Assembly: GCF_001544575.2 (NCBI RefSeq)
Contig: NZ_FCNY02000014.1
Coordinates: 124,001-188,000, forward strand
Origin: Caballeronia cordobensis
Lineage (GTDB): Bacteria; Pseudomonadota; Gammaproteobacteria; Burkholderiales; Burkholderiaceae
Direction of reading: 5' to 3'
DNA: 64,000 nucleotides
Shown here: positions 43,211 to 51,761 of the stretch, one piece after another
Layout: each line of letters starts with the position of its first letter
Position numbering within the stretch: position 1 is the stretch's first letter
The notes under the pieces: generated by a model
What the model was told of the DNA's origin: nothing
The model's database searches: none
The model's input: only the letters and a program-made list of their open reading frames with translations
Program-made: the position numbers and the translations under genes

Positions 43211-44777
43211 TCTGGGTCGAACGTTTCTGCAGGCAGTCGAACGCAATCCGAATGCACTTGCAATCGTCGACGGCGAGGTGGAACTGACGTATTCACAGTG
43301 GCATGCGCAAATCGCCCGCTTCGCTGCGGGTTTGCGGAGCCTCGGACTCGAACGCGGCGACAGGTTGATCGTCGTGCTTCAGAACCGCTGGGAAATGGCG
43401 ACGCTGCATTGGGCCTGCCAGTTCATCGGCATTGTGATCGTGCCTGTGAACTGGCGCGCCAAACCGGAAGAGCTCGACCACACGATCGCCGATGCGGGCG
43501 CCACGGTCGTGATCTACGAACCTGCTTCAGCCGATGCCGTCATCACCAGCGAGGCAGCCCGGACGACGATGCGCATCGGTCTCGATCAGGTCGAAGGCGC
43601 GACTTGCAGCTTCGAGGAACTGATGGCGACCCAAGAGCAGGGTGCCGCCGCGCTCGCGCCGCGGCTTGCCGCATCGGCCGATGACTACTCCGTAATGCTC
43701 TATACGTCCGGCACGACAGGTTTGGCCAAGGGTGTTCCGCGCCGGCATCGTCACGAACGCGCCGCGGCGCTCGCGCATGTCGCGCAAAACCTCTACCGGC
43801 GCGGCGAACGCACGCTCGGCGTGATGCCGCTTTATCACACGATGGGCGTGCGCTCTTTGCTCGCGATGGCCTTGGTCGACGGTGTTTTCGTCTGCGTACG
43901 CCGTTGGAGTGCTCCATTCGCGCTGCATTGCATCGCGAAGTACAGGATCACCTGCCTGTATCTGGTTCCGACGCTGTATCACGATCTGCTCGCGGCGCCC
44001 GAGTTTGCACGAACGGAAATCGGCTCGATCACGAAGCTCGGCTTTGCCGGCGCGCCCATGAACGATGGCCTGCGCAAGCGTTGCGCGGCTGCTTTCAGGC
44101 CCGAGCTGTTCGTGAATCACTATGGCTCTTCCGAGGTGTACACCTTCAGCGTCGATCAGGACGCCACGATAAAGCCGGGAAGCGCGGGACGCGCAGGCAT
44201 CAACACGCGCCTGCGGGTCGTCAATCTCGACGCATCGAGTCCGGAGGCGCTCGCGCGCACGGGTGAAGAAGGGCAGATCATCGCCGAACTCGCGGGCGAC
44301 GAAGCCTTCGAAGGCTACTGGAAACGTCCCGATGCAAATGCGAAGGCGATCAGGGAGGGCTGGTACTTCACGGGCGACACGGGCTATCTGGACGCGGACG
44401 GCGATCTCTATGTGACGGGTCGCGTCGACGACATGATCATCAGCGGCGGCGAGAACATTTCTCCCGTCGATATCGAATCGATTCTCTCGCTGCATCCCGC
44501 GGTGGACGAGGTGGCGGTCGTCGGTCTAAAGGACGAGCGTTGGGGCCAGAAGGTGGTGGCTTTCATCAAACGCTCATGCGCGGTCGACGCGACGGCACTC
44601 GACGAGTTCTGCCGCACATCGGATCTGGTCAATTTCAAACGGCCGCGCGAATACATCTTCGTGGATGCGATACCGAAGTCGCCGGTGGGCAAGATCCTGA
44701 GACGAAAGCTCTCCAGTGGCGAATATGCGCGCGAGAACCGCGCGGCAGATGTGGAGGGCGCGGGCAAGCAGATGTGA
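43203..44777 (+). CDS. hmfD: AMP-forming acyl-CoA ligase (probable 2-furoate-CoA ligase)
   Basis: A 524-residue ANL-superfamily ligase: P-loop YTSGTTGLAKGVPRRHRHE, the acyl-binding YGSSE motif, and the hinge and C-terminal motifs GWYFTGDTGYLDADGDLYVTGRVDDMIISGGENISP and PKSPVGKILRR (adenylation lysine). It resembles aromatic-acid ligases. With the molybdenum hydroxylase it fits HmfD, which activates 2-furoate. Benzoate- or other aryl-CoA ligase activity cannot be excluded. Confidence 0.82.
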   Translation: MLDLGRTFLQAVERNPNALAIVDGEVELTYSQWHAQIARFAAGLRSLGLERGDRLIVVLQNRWEMATLHWACQFIGIVIVPVNWRAKPEELDHTIADAGATVVIYEPASADAVITSEAARTTMRIGLDQVEGATCSFEELMATQEQGAAALAPRLAASADDYSVMLYTSGTTGLAKGVPRRHRHERAAALAHVAQNLYRRGERTLGVMPLYHTMGVRSLLAMALVDGVFVCVRRWSAPFALHCIAKYRITCLYLVPTLYHDLLAAPEFARTEIGSITKLGFAGAPMNDGLRKRCAAAFRPELFVNHYGSSEVYTFSVDQDATIKPGSAGRAGINTRLRVVNLDASSPEALARTGEEGQIIAELAGDEAFEGYWKRPDANAKAIREGWYFTGDTGYLDADGDLYVTGRVDDMIISGGENISPVDIESILSLHPAVDEVAVVGLKDERWGQKVVAFIKRSCAVDATALDEFCRTSDLVNFKRPREYIFVDAIPKSPVGKILRRKLSSGEYARENRAADVEGAGKQM

Positions 44778-44858
44778 AGCGCGTAAAGGACCATCAATAA
44801 AAAACCATGAATGAAACATGGTAATCCTAACTATATTCAACATCGGATGGAGATCCTC

Positions 44859-46217
44859 ATGGAAGAAGTGTTTCGAAATGACCGCATGGTCAGAAGTGCG
44901 GACAGCAAGCAGGTTCTCGCCGCCGTCGGTGCCTCGTGTCTGGGCTGGGCATTGGACCTGTTCGATCTGTTCGTCGTGCTGTTCGTGGCGCCCGTGGTCG
45001 GGAAACTCTTCTTCCCTTCGACGGACTCGATGCTTTCACTCGCGGCGGTTTATGCGTCTTTCGCCGTCACCCTGTTGATGCGGCCGCTCGGCTCCGCGAT
45101 CTTCGGATCGTTGGCCGACCAGCATGGGCGCAAGCGATCGATGATCATATCGGTCGTGGGCGTCGGCCTTTCGACAGCGGCGTTCGGATTGCTGCCGACC
45201 GTTCAGCAGGCGGGCGTCATTGCGCCGGTCTTGTTTCTGGTGCTGCGTCTGGTTCAGGGCGTGTTTGTCGGAGGTGTGGTCGCGTCGACGCATACCATCG
45301 GTACGGAAACGGTGAGCCCGAAGTATCGGGGCGCCGTCTCGGGATTCGTCGGTGGCGGCGGCGCGGGACTTGGCGCGCTGCTCGCCTCGCTGGTCTATCT
45401 GGCCATGTCCGCGGCTTTTCCCGGCGCGCAATTCGAAGTATGGGGATGGCGATGCATGTTCTTTGCCGGAATCGTCAGCTCGATTCTCGGTGTGTTCGTG
45501 TTCAACAGCCTCGAAGAGTCTCCCGTGTGGGCTGCGCTTGCCGCCGAAAAGCGCAAGGCCGCTTCGGTCGCCGGACGCGATGAAGAAAAGCCCGCCAGGT
45601 CGCCGCTTCGAACGCTGTTTTCGAAGCAGTATCGCGCCATTCTCATGGTGAACCTGTTGCTCACGATCGGGGGCGGAAGCGGCTATTACCTGACATCGGG
45701 CTTCCTGCCCACCTTCCTCAAGGTCGTGAATCACGCGCCCAACAGCGTGGCCGGCCTCGTTCTCATGATATCGAGCGTGGCCGTGATCGTCGCGTCGACG
45801 GCAGCCGGTCATATGAGCACGCTCATCGGGCGCAAGCGTAGTTTCATCTGGCTCGGCGTGGCACGGCTCGTCGGCTTCCCGCTGCTTTTCATCGCGTTGG
45901 CGCGGGCAGACAGCGTCGTCATGATCGGCGTTTACGCGGTGCTGCTGAGCGCGTTGGGAAGTGCCAGTTACGCGCCGATCCTCATCTTCCTCAACGAACG
46001 TTTTCCGACCGCAATCCGCGCATCGGGCACCGGCCTTTCGTGGAACATAGGCTTCGCGATTGGCGGCATGATGCCTACCGTGGTTTCTATGATCGCTCGC
46101 ACACCGGCCGATCTGCCGATCGTGCTGGCCGTTTGTCTGGCTGCCGTGAGCGTGCTGTATCTGGTCGGTGCGTTCGTCATACCGGAGACTCAGGGTAGGC
46201 TTGCGGACGAAAGATGA
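44859..46217 (+). CDS. MFS transporter, probably for the cluster's aromatic acid
   Basis: A 452-residue MFS protein with 12 predicted helices. GSLADQHGRKRSMIISVVGVG is the loop 2-3 motif and PETQGRLADER is at the C-terminus. The LGWALDLFDLFVVLFVAPVVGKLFF start resembles the SHS/AAHS acid-transporter groups. ATG 44859 has GGAG six bases upstream; an ATG at 44847 is less likely. It follows hmfD by 81 bp and ends at a hairpin, so it is likely the last gene of the operon. Confidence 0.85.
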   Translation: MEEVFRNDRMVRSADSKQVLAAVGASCLGWALDLFDLFVVLFVAPVVGKLFFPSTDSMLSLAAVYASFAVTLLMRPLGSAIFGSLADQHGRKRSMIISVVGVGLSTAAFGLLPTVQQAGVIAPVLFLVLRLVQGVFVGGVVASTHTIGTETVSPKYRGAVSGFVGGGGAGLGALLASLVYLAMSAAFPGAQFEVWGWRCMFFAGIVSSILGVFVFNSLEESPVWAALAAEKRKAASVAGRDEEKPARSPLRTLFSKQYRAILMVNLLLTIGGGSGYYLTSGFLPTFLKVVNHAPNSVAGLVLMISSVAVIVASTAAGHMSTLIGRKRSFIWLGVARLVGFPLLFIALARADSVVMIGVYAVLLSALGSASYAPILIFLNERFPTAIRASGTGLSWNIGFAIGGMMPTVVSMIARTPADLPIVLAVCLAAVSVLYLVGAFVIPETQGRLADER

Positions 46218-46233
46218 TCGGTCCCGCGTGAGG

Positions 46234-46268
46234 TGAATGCGAGGCCCGAACATCGGGCGTCGCATTCA
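46234..46268. terminator. bidirectional hairpin between MFS and GST genes
   Basis: TGAATGCGA and GCCCGA pair with TCGGGC and TCGCATTCA around an ACA loop, with a single mismatch in a stem of about 16 bp. It sits between convergent genes. Confidence 0.65.
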
Positions 46269-46279
46269 GTGGGCCTTCA

Positions 46280-46927
46280 CTACGCTTTAGAAGAAGGGCG
46301 GTCCGATATCCTGTCGTACCATGCCTGCAATGCATCGAAATCCGCGGGAATGTTCATCTTCATCCCGCCCGCCGCGAAGTCGACGGTCACCAGCGTCGTG
46401 ATGTCGGCTACCGAGAACGCTTCGCCTGCCACGAAAGGCGCCGTCTTCAGCCGCTCGTTGAAATCAGCGTAAAAGTTGGAGACGCGAAGCTTGCTGCGCT
46501 CGACGATCTCCGGGATCTGCTCATACGCATGCGGACCCGACAACGCGCGCCCCTTCAGTCCGGCAACCGCGTTTCGCACGCCTTCCATCACGGCCGCGAA
46601 TCCGTCGAGTTCCGCGCGTCGCTCCCACATCGTGACGAGCGCCTTTTCTTGCGGCGTGGTCCCGAGCAATGCACGCGTGCCGGGATACGTTTCCTCGATG
46701 TAGCGCCAGATTGCGGGGACTTCTCCGATCGCCGTACCGTTTTCCAGCACCAGCGTCGGTACTTGCCGGCGCGGGTTGATGGCGACATAGGCGTCGGAGA
46801 ATTGCTCTTTTGCGCCGAGGTCCACGGCCCTCATCGATACTTCGATGCCTTTCTCGGCCAGGAAAATGCGAACCCGGCGAGCGTTGGGAGATGCCTTGGA
46901 TTCGTAAAGCGTGAGGTTGGTTTTCAT
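46280..46927 (-). CDS. glutathione S-transferase
   Basis: A 215-residue GST: thioredoxin-fold N-terminal domain (LTLYESKASPNARRVRIFLAEKGIE, cis-Pro in RRQVPTLVLENGTAIGE) and an all-alpha C-terminal domain (FVAGEAFSVADITTLVTVDF). It conjugates glutathione to electrophiles. A start at 46927 is preferred over an ATG four codons earlier. It is 76 bp downstream of an SDR gene and is probably co-transcribed with it from promoter element A at 47822. Confidence 0.92.
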   Translation of the reverse strand: MKTNLTLYESKASPNARRVRIFLAEKGIEVSMRAVDLGAKEQFSDAYVAINPRRQVPTLVLENGTAIGEVPAIWRYIEETYPGTRALLGTTPQEKALVTMWERRAELDGFAAVMEGVRNAVAGLKGRALSGPHAYEQIPEIVERSKLRVSNFYADFNERLKTAPFVAGEAFSVADITTLVTVDFAAGGMKMNIPADFDALQAWYDRISDRPSSKA

Positions 46928-47003
46928 GTACGCGTTCATTCCGGTAAAAACTTTCGAGCTGCCCGCGCGGCAGTGACCGCGCAGGCGGGCATGTGAAGTT
47001 GCC

Positions 47004-47750
47004 TTAGCCTGCCGTCTTGCCGCCGTCGACAGTCAGAATCTGACCGGTGACGAAAGCCGCGCCGTCGGCTGCGAGATAGAGCACCGCTGCCGCTATATCG
47101 TCAGGCTTGCCGATACGCGCGAGCGGCACCGTGGCGGCGAGCGCCGCCTTGTTTTCAGCGGTGCTGGTGAAGCGGTCCAGCATGCCCGTGTCGGTCGGTC
47201 CGGGCGCGACGGCGTTGACGCGAACACCCGTCGACGCAACTTCGAGCGCGGCCGATTTCGTGATGCCTTCGACCGCATGCTTGCTGCCCGCATACACCGA
47301 TGCGAATGCGGCGCCTTCATGACCATAAGTCGACGAAATGTTGACGATGCTGCCGGCCTTCTGCGCGGTCATCACGCGCAGTTCGTGCTTGAGGCTCAGC
47401 AGCGTGCCGAGCACGTTGGTGTCGAACGTGTCGGCATAACTTTCGGCGGTCTGCTGGACGACAGGTCCCGGCCGGCCTTCCGTCCCGGCGTTGTTGACGG
47501 CGACGTCCAGACGGCCGAAGCGGGCGACGGTCTGATCCACGAGGTTGCGGACTTCTCCGTCGCGGCGCACGTCGGCCCGGACGAAATGTGCTTCGGCGCC
47601 GGCTTCGCGCAGTTCGGCTTCGAGTGCGGCGCCTTCCGCCGGGCGCCGGCCGGATACGACGAGCCGCGCGCCCGAACGGGCGAACGCCAAAGCGGTTGCG
47701 CGGCCAATGCCCGTGAGGGCGCCAGTGATAAGAACGACGGGTTGGGACAT
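47004..47750 (-). CDS. SDR-family oxidoreductase
   Basis: A 248-residue classical SDR: TGALTGIGRATA (TGxxxGIG cofactor loop), NNAGTEG, catalytic Ser/Tyr/Lys in NISSTYGHEGAAFASVYAGSKHAV and PGPTDTGM. Arginines after beta-2 (SGRRPAEG) suggest NADP(H). Substrate is unknown. It is first in the SDR-GST unit behind promoter element A. It is only distantly similar to the other two SDRs of the cluster. Confidence 0.93.
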   Translation of the reverse strand: MSQPVVLITGALTGIGRATALAFARSGARLVVSGRRPAEGAALEAELREAGAEAHFVRADVRRDGEVRNLVDQTVARFGRLDVAVNNAGTEGRPGPVVQQTAESYADTFDTNVLGTLLSLKHELRVMTAQKAGSIVNISSTYGHEGAAFASVYAGSKHAVEGITKSAALEVASTGVRVNAVAPGPTDTGMLDRFTSTAENKAALAATVPLARIGKPDDIAAAVLYLAADGAAFVTGQILTVDGGKTAG

Positions 47751-47821
47751 TTGAGGCTCCTGTCAATAAGGTTCACGACACGTGGCTCGCGTCGCGCTGC
47801 TCGGTGAGCATGACGGAGCTA

Positions 47822-47887
47822 ACTTTAGGCGTCTCTTTCGGCCGTGAAAAAGACTTTTGAGGCTGGAGGGCATGCTTGCGAGGCATG
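47822..47887 (-). promoter_or_regulatory. LysR-type promoter element, copy A
   Basis: Read leftward: box CATGC-N7-GCATG (47871-47887 plus strand), 12 bp plus GC context, then AAGTCTTTTTC and, 18 bp on, a -10-like TAAAGT at 47822-47827. The same layout and spacing occur in copies B and C. It lies upstream of the SDR-GST unit (start 47750). Confidence 0.75.
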
Positions 47888-47900
47888 CGAGGCGTACAGA

Positions 47901-48647
47901 TCAGAGCTTCGATCCGCCGTCGACGCGCAACGTGTCGCCCGTGACCCAGCGCGCATCGTCGGAAGCGAGGAACACGGCGGCGCCGGCGATATCGTGCGGC
48001 TGCGCGACGCGTTTGAGCGCCTGCATGCCGAGCGTGAAATCGCGGCCCGCGTCCGTCTTCGCGAAGTTCGACATGTCCGTTTCGACGACGCCCGGCGCAA
48101 TCGCGTTGACGCGAATGCCGCGCCCGCCGAGCGCGGACGCGAAGTGGCGCACGAGCGTATCGACCGCGCCCTTGGTCGCGGCGTAGGCCGACAGATTGTT
48201 CACGGATGCGCGTGCCGCGAGCGACGACACCAACACGATGCTGCTTCCATCGCTCAGCACGGGCAGCAATTGCTGCACGAGGAAGAATGGCGCGCGGACA
48301 TTGACGGCGAAGAGGTCATCGAAATCCTCGACCGTCGTTTCTTCGATCGGCGCGGCCTTCGAGATGCCGGCGTTCGCGACGAGAATGTCGAGCCGTTTGC
48401 CCGTCAGCGAGCGCACGCGTTTCGCCAGTTCATGCGGTCCGTGCGCATCGCGCAGATCGGCGGCGACCTTGTCGGCTTGTCCGCCCGCTGCGCGAATGGC
48501 CGCAACGACGGAATCGGCGGCCTGCTCGCCGTTGCTGTAGTGGACCAGCACGCGCGCGCCTGCATGGGCGAGCGCGATGGCCGTGGCGCGGCCGATGCCG
48601 CGGGATGCGCCTGTCACCAGGGCGGTTTTGCCTGTGAGCTTGGTCAT
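47901..48647 (-). CDS. SDR-family oxidoreductase (paralogue of 50844-51590)
   Basis: A 248-residue classical SDR with TGASRGIGRATA, NAGI, catalytic SSLAARASVNNLSAYAATKGAV and a C-terminal LRVDGGSKL. It matches the SDR at 50844 over its whole length, with long identical runs such as IEETTVEDFDDLFAVNVRAP, so the pair arose by recent duplication. Its start is 34 bp after the hydrolase stop, forming a hydrolase-SDR unit driven by element B. Confidence 0.93.
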   Translation of the reverse strand: MTKLTGKTALVTGASRGIGRATAIALAHAGARVLVHYSNGEQAADSVVAAIRAAGGQADKVAADLRDAHGPHELAKRVRSLTGKRLDILVANAGISKAAPIEETTVEDFDDLFAVNVRAPFFLVQQLLPVLSDGSSIVLVSSLAARASVNNLSAYAATKGAVDTLVRHFASALGGRGIRVNAIAPGVVETDMSNFAKTDAGRDFTLGMQALKRVAQPHDIAGAAVFLASDDARWVTGDTLRVDGGSKL

Positions 48648-48681
48648 GGCGGGTTTCCGTTGAGAGTCGTGTAAGGGTGCG

Positions 48682-49530
48682 TTATTCCGAGAGAAACTGA
48701 TCGACGTGCGCGACGAAACGCGCCGGGTACTGGTACAGCGAGCCGTGATTGGCGTCCGGATAGAGGATCAGTTGTGCGTTCGGCATGTGCTGCTGCAGGT
48801 GCCACGAATTGATCGAATAGATGATCACGTCGTCGTCGCCGTTGACGACGAGGGTCGGTTGCCTGAGCGCGTGCAGATAGTCGTACGGGTTTTCGCGCGG
48901 CGCACCCCATTTCGCGAGTGCGGCGAGTTGCGCGGGCGCGACCTCGTCGTTGGCTTCGGGATCTCGATTGTCGGTGCGCAAACGGAACCGCTCGACAAAG
49001 CCGCGGCCCGCCGCCTGGCTCGCCTCCGAAGGCGAGAAGTGCACGCGCAGCCACAGATCGTCGGGGTTCGCGTAGGACGCGCCAAAAATCTCCTGCGCTT
49101 CAGGCGTGAGCGTGACCATGCCTTCGCCGCTGCGCGGGCCCGTGCCGACGAGAATCACGCGGCGCACGAGTTGCGGCTTCGTGATGGCAAGCTCCTGAGC
49201 GATCAGTCCGCCCATTGAAAAGCCGAGCACGTCGATCTGTTTCAGATCGAGTGCTTCGATAAACGCGGCAGCGTTAGCGGCCATCTCCTCGATCGACTCG
49301 GGGACCGTGCCGGAACTGCTCGAGATGCCCGCGTTGTTGAACAGGATCACTTCGCGGTTTTGCGCGAGTCCATCGGTGACGGCGGGATCCCAATGATCCA
49401 TCGTGCCGGTGAAGTGGATGTTCATCACGAGCGGCACGCCGCCCGGATTGCCGAAGCGGCGATACGCGAAGCGGATGCCGTTGGCTTCGACGAACTGAGT
49501 CGGCGCAGTCTGGTGGGTGTGGCGGGTCAT
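48682..49530 (-). CDS. alpha/beta-hydrolase
   Basis: A 282-residue hydrolase: oxyanion region HFTGTMDHWDPAV, nucleophile elbow GFSMGGLIAQE, acid in NGDDDVIIY and histidine in PDANHGSLYQYP. It resembles epoxide-hydrolase/haloperoxidase-like esterases. Its position first in the unit under element B suggests work on the same compound class as the SDRs and OYE reductase (inference). Confidence 0.9.
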   Translation of the reverse strand: MTRHTHQTAPTQFVEANGIRFAYRRFGNPGGVPLVMNIHFTGTMDHWDPAVTDGLAQNREVILFNNAGISSSSGTVPESIEEMAANAAAFIEALDLKQIDVLGFSMGGLIAQELAITKPQLVRRVILVGTGPRSGEGMVTLTPEAQEIFGASYANPDDLWLRVHFSPSEASQAAGRGFVERFRLRTDNRDPEANDEVAPAQLAALAKWGAPRENPYDYLHALRQPTLVVNGDDDVIIYSINSWHLQQHMPNAQLILYPDANHGSLYQYPARFVAHVDQFLSE

Positions 49531-49627
49531 GGCAGTTTTCCTTTGAACCGTTGATCGTCATTGCGGTGCGATATCGCTGAAGCGTATGGAGAGCATCTTC
49601 GCTTCGCGCAACACCGGCCTGACGCGT

Positions 49628-49693
49628 AATGTAGGCGCGCCGGGCTAAGAGGAAAAAGACTTAATAAGCTGCGCGGCATGCCTGAAAAGCATG
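49628..49693 (-). promoter_or_regulatory. LysR-type promoter element, copy B
   Basis: The same architecture as copies A and C: CATGC-N7-GCATG (49677-49693), 12 bp, AAGTCTTTTTC, 18 bp, TACATT (-10-like, 49628-49633). The binding-site part lies inside the last codons of the OYE-reductase gene (stop at 49661-49663). It drives the hydrolase-SDR unit from about 49621. Confidence 0.75.
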
Positions 49694-50803
49694 AGCGGAG
49701 CCCGTCTCGTCGTGGGCGGGAAAGTCGGTGTAGGCGCGTTCGTCTCCGCCCCAGAAGGCGTCGCGCTGATAGGGCGTGAGCGGCAGGTCGCGACGCAGGC
49801 GCTCGGGCAAATCCGGGTTCGATGAGAACCAGCGGCCGAAGGCAACGAGATCGGCATCGCCACGTTCGAGAATCTGCTCGGCCCCGGCACGATCGAAGCC
49901 GCCGGCGGCGATGATCGGTCCGTCGAATACCGTGCGCAGGAACGATGACGCAACGGGTGCCTGACCTGCGTCGAGCGTTTCAGTGCCCATCACGCGCGGT
50001 TCGATGACATGCAGATACGCGAGGCCATAGCCGTTCAGACGCGCGGCGAAATGGCCGAAGGTTGCTTCGGGATTGGTGTCGGAGATGGCGCCCCAGCGAC
50101 CGCTCGGCGACACGCGCACGCCTACGCGATCCGCACCCCAGACGGACTCGAACGCGTCCACCAGTTCCAGCGAAAAGCGCGCGCGCTTCTCGATCGTGCC
50201 GCCATAGGCGTCCGTGCGTTTGTTCGTGCCGTCTTGCAGGAACGTGTCGGCGAGATAGCCGTTCGCGTTGTGCAACTCGACGCCGTCGAAGCCCGCTGCT
50301 TTCGCGCGTTCCGCCGCGCGCCGGAACGATTCGACGATGGCCGGAATTTCAATCGTTTCCAGCGCGCGGTGCGGCGAGTTCAGCACCCAGCCGTTCTGCG
50401 TGAATACGGTCGTTTCGTATGGCACGACGGAAGGCGCAACGGGCGCGTTGCCCCAGCTCAGATCGACGTGCGACTGACGGCCGTCGTGCGCGATCTGCAT
50501 GAAGATGTGCGCGCCTTTCGCGTGAACGGCGTCGGTGATCTTCTTCCACGCTTCGATGTGTTCGTCGGTGTAAATACCCGGTGCGCCGAGATAGCCGCGG
50601 CTGTCGTAAGAAGGATGCGCACTCTCTGTAATCAGCAGACCGCCTTGCGATGCGCGCTGCCTGTAGTACTCGATCATCATCGTGCTCGGGCTGTCGTCGG
50701 AGTCGGAACGCAGCCGCGTCATCGGCGCGTGGACGACACGATGTGACAGTTGCAGCCGTCCTACCTTCGTGGATGAAAACAGCTTCAAGTTCTTGTTCAT
50801 CAT
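49661..50803 (-). CDS. old-yellow-enzyme family alkene reductase
   Basis: A 380-residue FMN TIM-barrel reductase: VGRLQLSHRVVHAPMTRLRS, FMQIAHDGRQSHVD, GFDGVELHNANGYLADTFLQDGTNKRTDAYGG (substrate His/Asn pair H..N) and PIIAAGGFDRAGAEQIL. It reduces activated C=C bonds of enals, enones, maleimides or nitroalkenes with NAD(P)H, as NemA does. The start is one of two adjacent ATGs (50803, 50800). It follows an SDR gene by 40 bp in one unit. Its 3' end doubles as operator copy B. Confidence 0.93.
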   Translation of the reverse strand: MMNKNLKLFSSTKVGRLQLSHRVVHAPMTRLRSDSDDSPSTMMIEYYRQRASQGGLLITESAHPSYDSRGYLGAPGIYTDEHIEAWKKITDAVHAKGAHIFMQIAHDGRQSHVDLSWGNAPVAPSVVPYETTVFTQNGWVLNSPHRALETIEIPAIVESFRRAAERAKAAGFDGVELHNANGYLADTFLQDGTNKRTDAYGGTIEKRARFSLELVDAFESVWGADRVGVRVSPSGRWGAISDTNPEATFGHFAARLNGYGLAYLHVIEPRVMGTETLDAGQAPVASSFLRTVFDGPIIAAGGFDRAGAEQILERGDADLVAFGRWFSSNPDLPERLRRDLPLTPYQRDAFWGGDERAYTDFPAHDETGSAHAFQACRAAY

Positions 50804-50843
50804 TCTGGATACCTTATTGATTGATACGGTAATCACGTTGTGA

Positions 50844-51590
50844 TCAGAGCTTCGATCCGCCGTCGACGCGCAGTGTGTCGCCCGTGATCCAGTTCGCTCT
50901 GTCGGAAGCAAGGAAAGTCACTGCACCGGCGATATCGTCCGGCTGCGCGACGCGCTTCAGGGCTTGCAGGCTCAGCGCGTAATCGCGGCCCGCGTCGGTG
51001 GTCACGAAGTTGGACATGTCGGTCGCGACGACGCCGGGCGCGACCGCATTCACGCGCACGCCACGCTCGCCAAGCGCGGACGCGAAGTGGCGCACGAGCG
51101 TACCGACGGCGCCTTTGGTCGCGGCGTACGCGGCCAGCTCGCCCACCGCCGCGCGCGAAGCCAGCGACGACAGCAGCACGACGCTGCTGCCTTTGCACAG
51201 CATCGGCAGAAGCTGCTGGACGAGGAAGTAGGGCGCGCGCACGTTGACGGCGAAGAGGTCATCGAAGTCTTCGACGGTCGTCTCTTCGATGCTCGCGGCC
51301 GTGGCAATGCCTGCGTTGGCGACCAGCACGTCGAGCCGTCCTCCGACGATGGCACTAACGCGGCGAGCGAGCGTATGCGGACCGTCGGCGGTGCGCAGAT
51401 CGGCGGCGACTTTCTGCGCATGTGCCCCGCTCGCCATGATCTCGGCGACGACCGAATCGGCGGCCGATTCGTTGCTGCTGTAGTGCACCAGCACCTGCGC
51501 GCCGGCTCGGCCGAGTGCGAGCGCGATGGCCCGGCCGATGCCGCGCGATGCGCCCGTGACGAGCGCGGTTTTTCCTGCGAGGTCGTTCAT
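50844..51590 (-). CDS. SDR-family oxidoreductase (paralogue of 47901-48647)
   Basis: A 248-residue SDR: TGASRGIGRAIA, NAGIATAAS, catalytic SSLASRAAVGELAAYAATKGAV, PGVVATDMSNF and DGGSKL at the end. It is nearly collinear with the SDR at 47901. It is first in an SDR-OYE unit, directly behind promoter element C and divergent from the LysR gene. A 3-oxoacyl or carbonyl substrate is possible, but not decidable. Confidence 0.93.
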   Translation of the reverse strand: MNDLAGKTALVTGASRGIGRAIALALGRAGAQVLVHYSSNESAADSVVAEIMASGAHAQKVAADLRTADGPHTLARRVSAIVGGRLDVLVANAGIATAASIEETTVEDFDDLFAVNVRAPYFLVQQLLPMLCKGSSVVLLSSLASRAAVGELAAYAATKGAVGTLVRHFASALGERGVRVNAVAPGVVATDMSNFVTTDAGRDYALSLQALKRVAQPDDIAGAVTFLASDRANWITGDTLRVDGGSKL

Positions 51591-51652
51591 GACGAAGCTC
51601 CGTTAGGTTGACGAGCGGGTCGTTCCCCCTGCTCGATGTGCTATTGGCAGGT

Positions 51653-51718
51653 AATCTAGCCGTCGCTTGCGCAACCGAAAAAGACTTTGTAGGCTTGCTG
51701 GCATGCCTTGGAAGCATG
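51653..51718 (-). promoter_or_regulatory. LysR-type promoter element, copy C
   Basis: CATGC-N7-GCATG (51702-51718), 12 bp, AAGTCTTTTTC, 18 bp, TAGATT (-10-like, 51653-51658), in the 171-bp gap between the SDR-OYE unit and the divergent LysR gene. The box sits 44 bp before the LysR ATG, a usual place for both target activation and autorepression. Confidence 0.78.
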
Positions 51719-51761
51719 GCCACGAGCGGCGCGGCACAGCGAGGCAGAACCGGGAGAAAGC

